Below, piece by piece: positions 14,095-16,719 of a stretch of 16,719 nucleotides of DNA; position 1 is the first letter of the stretch; every line of letters begins with the position of its first letter. The DNA comes from Boseongicola sp. SB0675_bin_26 (GTDB lineage: Bacteria > Pseudomonadota > Alphaproteobacteria > Rhodobacterales > Rhodobacteraceae). The stretch lies in assembly GCA_009843725.1 (NCBI GenBank), contig VYCX01000125.1:14325-31043 (forward strand). The letters are read 5' to 3'. Below the pieces are notes generated by a model. That model ran no database searches. It was not told the origin of the DNA and saw only the letters and a list, made by a program, of their open reading frames with translations. The translations under genes and the position numbers were made by a program.

Positions 14095-15057
14095 GTTCCT
14101 GCCCAAGCCGCCTTGCCGACCGCGAAGAGGTGGCATGTCCCCGGCGCCCGGTCGAATGGCGTGAGCAGGACCAGCGCGGGAAAGGCGTGCACGAAAGCGC
14201 CCGAATTCCGTTCCGGCATGGAGACCGCCACAGGCAACTCCGGCCGGAGCCCGGTTTTCGGCTTCATGCGCCCCCTTCTTCGGTTGCGTCGTGCGCTGCC
14301 ACTCCATGCCCGATTCCCGCCCGATCGCAACACCGCGCGACGTCGGAATGCCAGATTCCGGCAGAAGGTGGCCGGGCCGTCGCACGACGTGCCGTTGAAG
14401 TCACGTCTCTCCCCGCAACCAGCCCGCTCCTTAGCCGTAATCGTGCCGGGACTCCGCGGTTTTCATCTCGCGTCCCGCGCTGTCTGCCGTATGCCGCCGC
14501 TCCCGGGCGGAACGGGGCCAAAGCCAGCCCGTCAGCCGCGGGCCCGCGTTCAACGCTGACCCGCCGGTCCACCCCGAACCATGCGGGAACATCTCTTGCG
14601 CTGTCGTCCATGCTCCGTTTTGCCTGCATTTTTCACCGACAAGAGGGGAGGCAGGCCGCGAGCGGGTCGGCGGACAGCCGGACGCACCGTGGTCGCGCGC
14701 AGCGAGGCCGAGGCGATGTGCCCGGACCGGATTGAGATCCCTCGCCTACGGGCTTGGCACCCGCGGTGGCCGACAGGTCTGGGCGCGCTGGCGGACGACC
14801 TGTTCTGCGACCGCTGGCAGAAGGGCCGAGAACGGCCCTCCGACGTCTGGCTGGCCCTGCGCCTGCCGGGCATCGTTCCTGTCGTTTGCTGATGATGCCA
14901 GCAAGGCAAGGCGTCGAAGTCCACGTGGCCGCAAGTAGCGCGTCGCCGGGACAATCGGCCAAACCGGTTGGTCTTATGCACCTGCGGACGCGTTGACTGG
15001 CGCGATCGTTACCGGCCGCGCGGACCACCATGATCCGTCATGATTGTGAACCACGCT
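14095..15057. other. Long apparently non-coding stretch after the oxidoreductase
   Basis: Nearly 1 kb between converging genes. Open frames occur in all phases but their translations are low-complexity, arginine/proline-rich and match nothing I recognise; none has a good ribosome binding site. A hairpin with 7-bp perfect arms (AGGGCCG / CGGCCCT, loop AGAA) at 14822-14839 has no T-run. A GCCTGC / GCAGGC repeat with a 23-base spacer lies near 14621-14655, and two CATGAT copies near 15029-15045. No terminator for either flanking gene stands out. It may be gene debris, or hold a small RNA. Confidence 0.4.
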
Positions 15058-15615
15058 TCACGCGAACTGCGTGATCCCCGACTCCGTGACAACCAGATCG
15101 AGAAGCTGGTCGGTTGGCTCGCGCGGCACTTCGCGACATTCCTGAATGTCGTAGGCAAACCCGATGGCGGTCACGTAGTCACGCGAACGCAATGCCTCCA
15201 ACGTTCTGTCGTAGTGACCGCCGCCATAGCCGAGGCGGCCGCCCCTTCTGTCGAAAGCGAGCAGCGGCACAATCAGGATGGATGGCACAAGTTCGATCTG
15301 ATCCCGCGGAATGGCAGCTCCAAAGGCGCCCTCGGCCAACTCCGTGCCGGGCATCCACTGACGAAACTTCAAGGCTTGATCCTTGCGTTGCACCACGGGG
15401 AGGCAAAGCTCGTACGATCCGGCAAGTGCGTGCATTGCTGGCCGGGGGTCAATTTCGGTGCGGATCGGCCAGTAGGCCGAGACCGCAGACCCGGTTGCAT
15501 CTCGAACCGCGGCAACCAGATGCTCACACGCGGCCTTCGCAACACTTGGGTCTGTCATCGCGCGACGACGCGACGCCGCCTTGCGCATGTTGGCCTTCAG
15601 GTCCGTGACGTTCAC
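15058..15615 (-). CDS. 5-formyltetrahydrofolate cyclo-ligase
   Basis: A 185-residue 5-formyltetrahydrofolate cyclo-ligase (MTHFS, YgfA family). It converts 5-formyl-THF to 5,10-methenyl-THF with Mg-ATP, returning a storage or inhibitory folate to one-carbon metabolism in the cytoplasm. Decisive is the family motif LLAFDRRGGRLGYGGGHYDRTL (118-139), with YWPIRTEIDPRPAM (48-61) and PLLAFD as the nucleotide/folate core. Length is typical. The GTG at 15615 is preferred because it overlaps the stop of the upstream mgtE gene by 4 bases (GTGA), implying coupled translation; ATG at 15588 would be a shorter alternative. It is the last recognisable gene of this minus-strand unit. Confidence 0.93.
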   Translation of the reverse strand: MNVTDLKANMRKAASRRRAMTDPSVAKAACEHLVAAVRDATGSAVSAYWPIRTEIDPRPAMHALAGSYELCLPVVQRKDQALKFRQWMPGTELAEGAFGAAIPRDQIELVPSILIVPLLAFDRRGGRLGYGGGHYDRTLEALRSRDYVTAIGFAYDIQECREVPREPTDQLLDLVVTESGITQFA

Positions 15616-16719
15616 AAGAGCACCAGGGAAGCCAGGCCAAGGAACGTGAAAAAACCGACCACGTCAGTGACCGTCGTGACAAAGCTTCCAGATGCGAGTG
15701 CCGGGTCGACCCGTACCCGTTCGAGTGCGATAGGCACGAGAACTCCGGAAAATCCGGCCACGACCAGGTTCACGATCATGGCGACGCCAATCACGACACC
15801 AAGCAACGAGGAGCCGAACCAGGCGTAGCCTACCGCTCCCATGATCACCGCGAAGAGCCCGCCGTTGAGAAATCCCGCCAAGCTCTCCCGCCAGATGACC
15901 CTGAGCGCGTTCGAGCTTGTCAAGTCACGCTTTGCCAAGGCCCGAACCGCCACCGTCATTGACTGCGTCGCGGCATTGCCGCCCATGGACGCCACGATGG
16001 GCATGAGAACCGCAAGCGCGACGACGGCTAGCAGGACGTCCTCGAACTGCGCAATCACGATCGAGGCGATGATCGAGGTTACAAGGTTCACCGCCAGCCA
16101 CGGGAACCTGCGCCAGACGATCGTGACGGTTGACGTCGACAGGCTCTCTTCGCCGACGCCCGCGAGCCGGAACACGTCCTCCTCGTGCTCCTCGTCCAGC
16201 ACGGCCATGGCATCGTCAATGGTGATCACGCCCGCAAGCCGGCCTGACGCGTCAACCACCGGGGCCGAGATCAGGTGGTACTGGTTGAAGGCGTAGGCAA
16301 CGTCACCCTCGTCCTCATCGACACGAAACGTCCGGAAACTGTCCTCGGTGATCGTCGAAAGAGGCACGTCGCGGCGCGAGGACATGACCCGTCCCAAGGT
16401 CACGTAGGCGACCGGCTTGTGGCGCGGGTCGACGAGCATGATGTGGTAGAACTGTTCAGGCAGGTCATCGCGTTCGCGCAAGTGATCGATGGCGTCACCG
16501 ACCCGCCAGTGCTCAGGAGCCGTTACCACTTCACGTTGCATGAGGCGACCGGCGGAGTCCTCTGGAAAGGACAGCGACTGCTCAACCGCAATTCGGTCAC
16601 CCCTGTCCAGGGCGTCGAGGAGCGCCTCCTGCTGCGGCTCTCCAAGATCTTCCAGGATATCGACCACGTCATCCGATTCGAGTTCGCGGACTGCATCCGC
16701 CAACTGCTTGTCCGGAAGG
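15612..16719 (-). CDS. mgtE: Magnesium transporter MgtE, N-terminus cut by the window edge
   Basis: The last 368 residues or so of an MgtE Mg2+ channel/transporter of the inner membrane; full members are about 450 residues, so roughly the first 80-100 are missing. Visible in order: the end of the cytoplasmic N domain (LADAVRELESDDVVDILEDL), a pair of CBS domains (from about MQREVVTAPEHW to ITIDDAMAVLDEEHEEDVFRLAGV) that sense Mg2+ and close the pore, an amphipathic plug-helix region, then about five membrane helices. MPIVASMGGNAATQSMTV is the conserved pore-region motif. The aspartate in SFVTTVTDVVGFFTF corresponds to the Mg2+-selectivity aspartate of this family. The frame is open to the right edge without a start, since LPDKQ precedes a TTG at 16703. 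Its stop overlaps the next gene by 4 bases. The 5' leader, where a riboswitch might sit, is outside the window. Confidence 0.93.
   Translation of the reverse strand, partial: LPDKQLADAVRELESDDVVDILEDLGEPQQEALLDALDRGDRIAVEQSLSFPEDSAGRLMQREVVTAPEHWRVGDAIDHLRERDDLPEQFYHIMLVDPRHKPVAYVTLGRVMSSRRDVPLSTITEDSFRTFRVDEDEGDVAYAFNQYHLISAPVVDASGRLAGVITIDDAMAVLDEEHEEDVFRLAGVGEESLSTSTVTIVWRRFPWLAVNLVTSIIASIVIAQFEDVLLAVVALAVLMPIVASMGGNAATQSMTVAVRALAKRDLTSSNALRVIWRESLAGFLNGGLFAVIMGAVGYAWFGSSLLGVVIGVAMIVNLVVAGFSGVLVPIALERVRVDPALASGSFVTTVTDVVGFFTFLGLASLVLL

Noticed and set aside
14822..14839. Hairpin AGGGCCG / CGGCCCT as a terminator
   Set aside because: No T-run follows on either strand; kept only as a structural note in the gap entry.
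1..16719. CRISPR array, rRNA, tRNA or intact insertion sequence
   Set aside because: No regularly spaced repeats, no rRNA segments, no cloverleaf and no transposase-like protein were found on either strand.

Overview
The window is a high-GC chromosomal segment of a Gram-negative bacterium, most likely an alphaproteobacterium and plausibly Rhodobacterales or a relative. That placement rests on base composition, on periplasmic-binding-protein ABC transporters with Sec signal peptides, and on the gene families present; there is no rRNA or marker gene to fix it. I see no rRNA, tRNA, CRISPR array or intact insertion sequence.

Layout, left to right. (1) 99-2269, minus strand: a LysR-type regulator followed by a YdcS-type periplasmic binding protein, the first gene of a polyamine-type ABC importer that continues off the left edge. 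A perfect inverted repeat with LysR-box geometry lies between them. (2) 2270-3236: about 1 kb without a protein gene, but with three consecutive hairpins on the plus strand, the last a good intrinsic terminator. This is the best candidate in the window for an undescribed small RNA. (3) 3262-3857: a toxin-first HigBA toxin-antitoxin pair, then an AT-rich patch and a DUF2332 protein (4250-5287). (4) 5288-6248: almost 1 kb with no convincing gene. (5) 6249-10924, minus strand: a complete sugar ABC importer in the same order as E. coli ytfQ-ytfR-ytfT-yjfF. Its last three genes overlap by 4 bases each, and a perfect 14-bp hairpin follows the binding-protein gene. (6) 11083-14094, plus strand: a divergent LacI-type regulator, then a 30-codon ORF whose stop overlaps the start of a GMC-family FAD oxidoreductase. 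(7) 14095-15057: another stretch of nearly 1 kb without a recognisable gene. (8) 15058-16719, minus strand: an MgtE magnesium transporter (cut by the right edge) whose stop overlaps the GTG start of 5-formyltetrahydrofolate cyclo-ligase.

How the parts may work together. The LacI regulator, the Ytf-type importer and the GMC oxidoreductase look like one carbohydrate or polyol module: uptake, sensing and a first oxidation. Divergent promoters that share a -35 region and a 34-bp dyad are the likely control point. The LysR/YdcS unit is a separate nutrient-uptake locus. MgtE plus cyclo-ligase is a housekeeping pair.

Nothing here is a clear new multi-gene system. The most interesting items are the candidate small RNA at 2734-2880, the short ORF fused by overlap to the GMC start (possibly the relic of a short-chain dehydrogenase), and the three roughly 1-kb apparently non-coding stretches.
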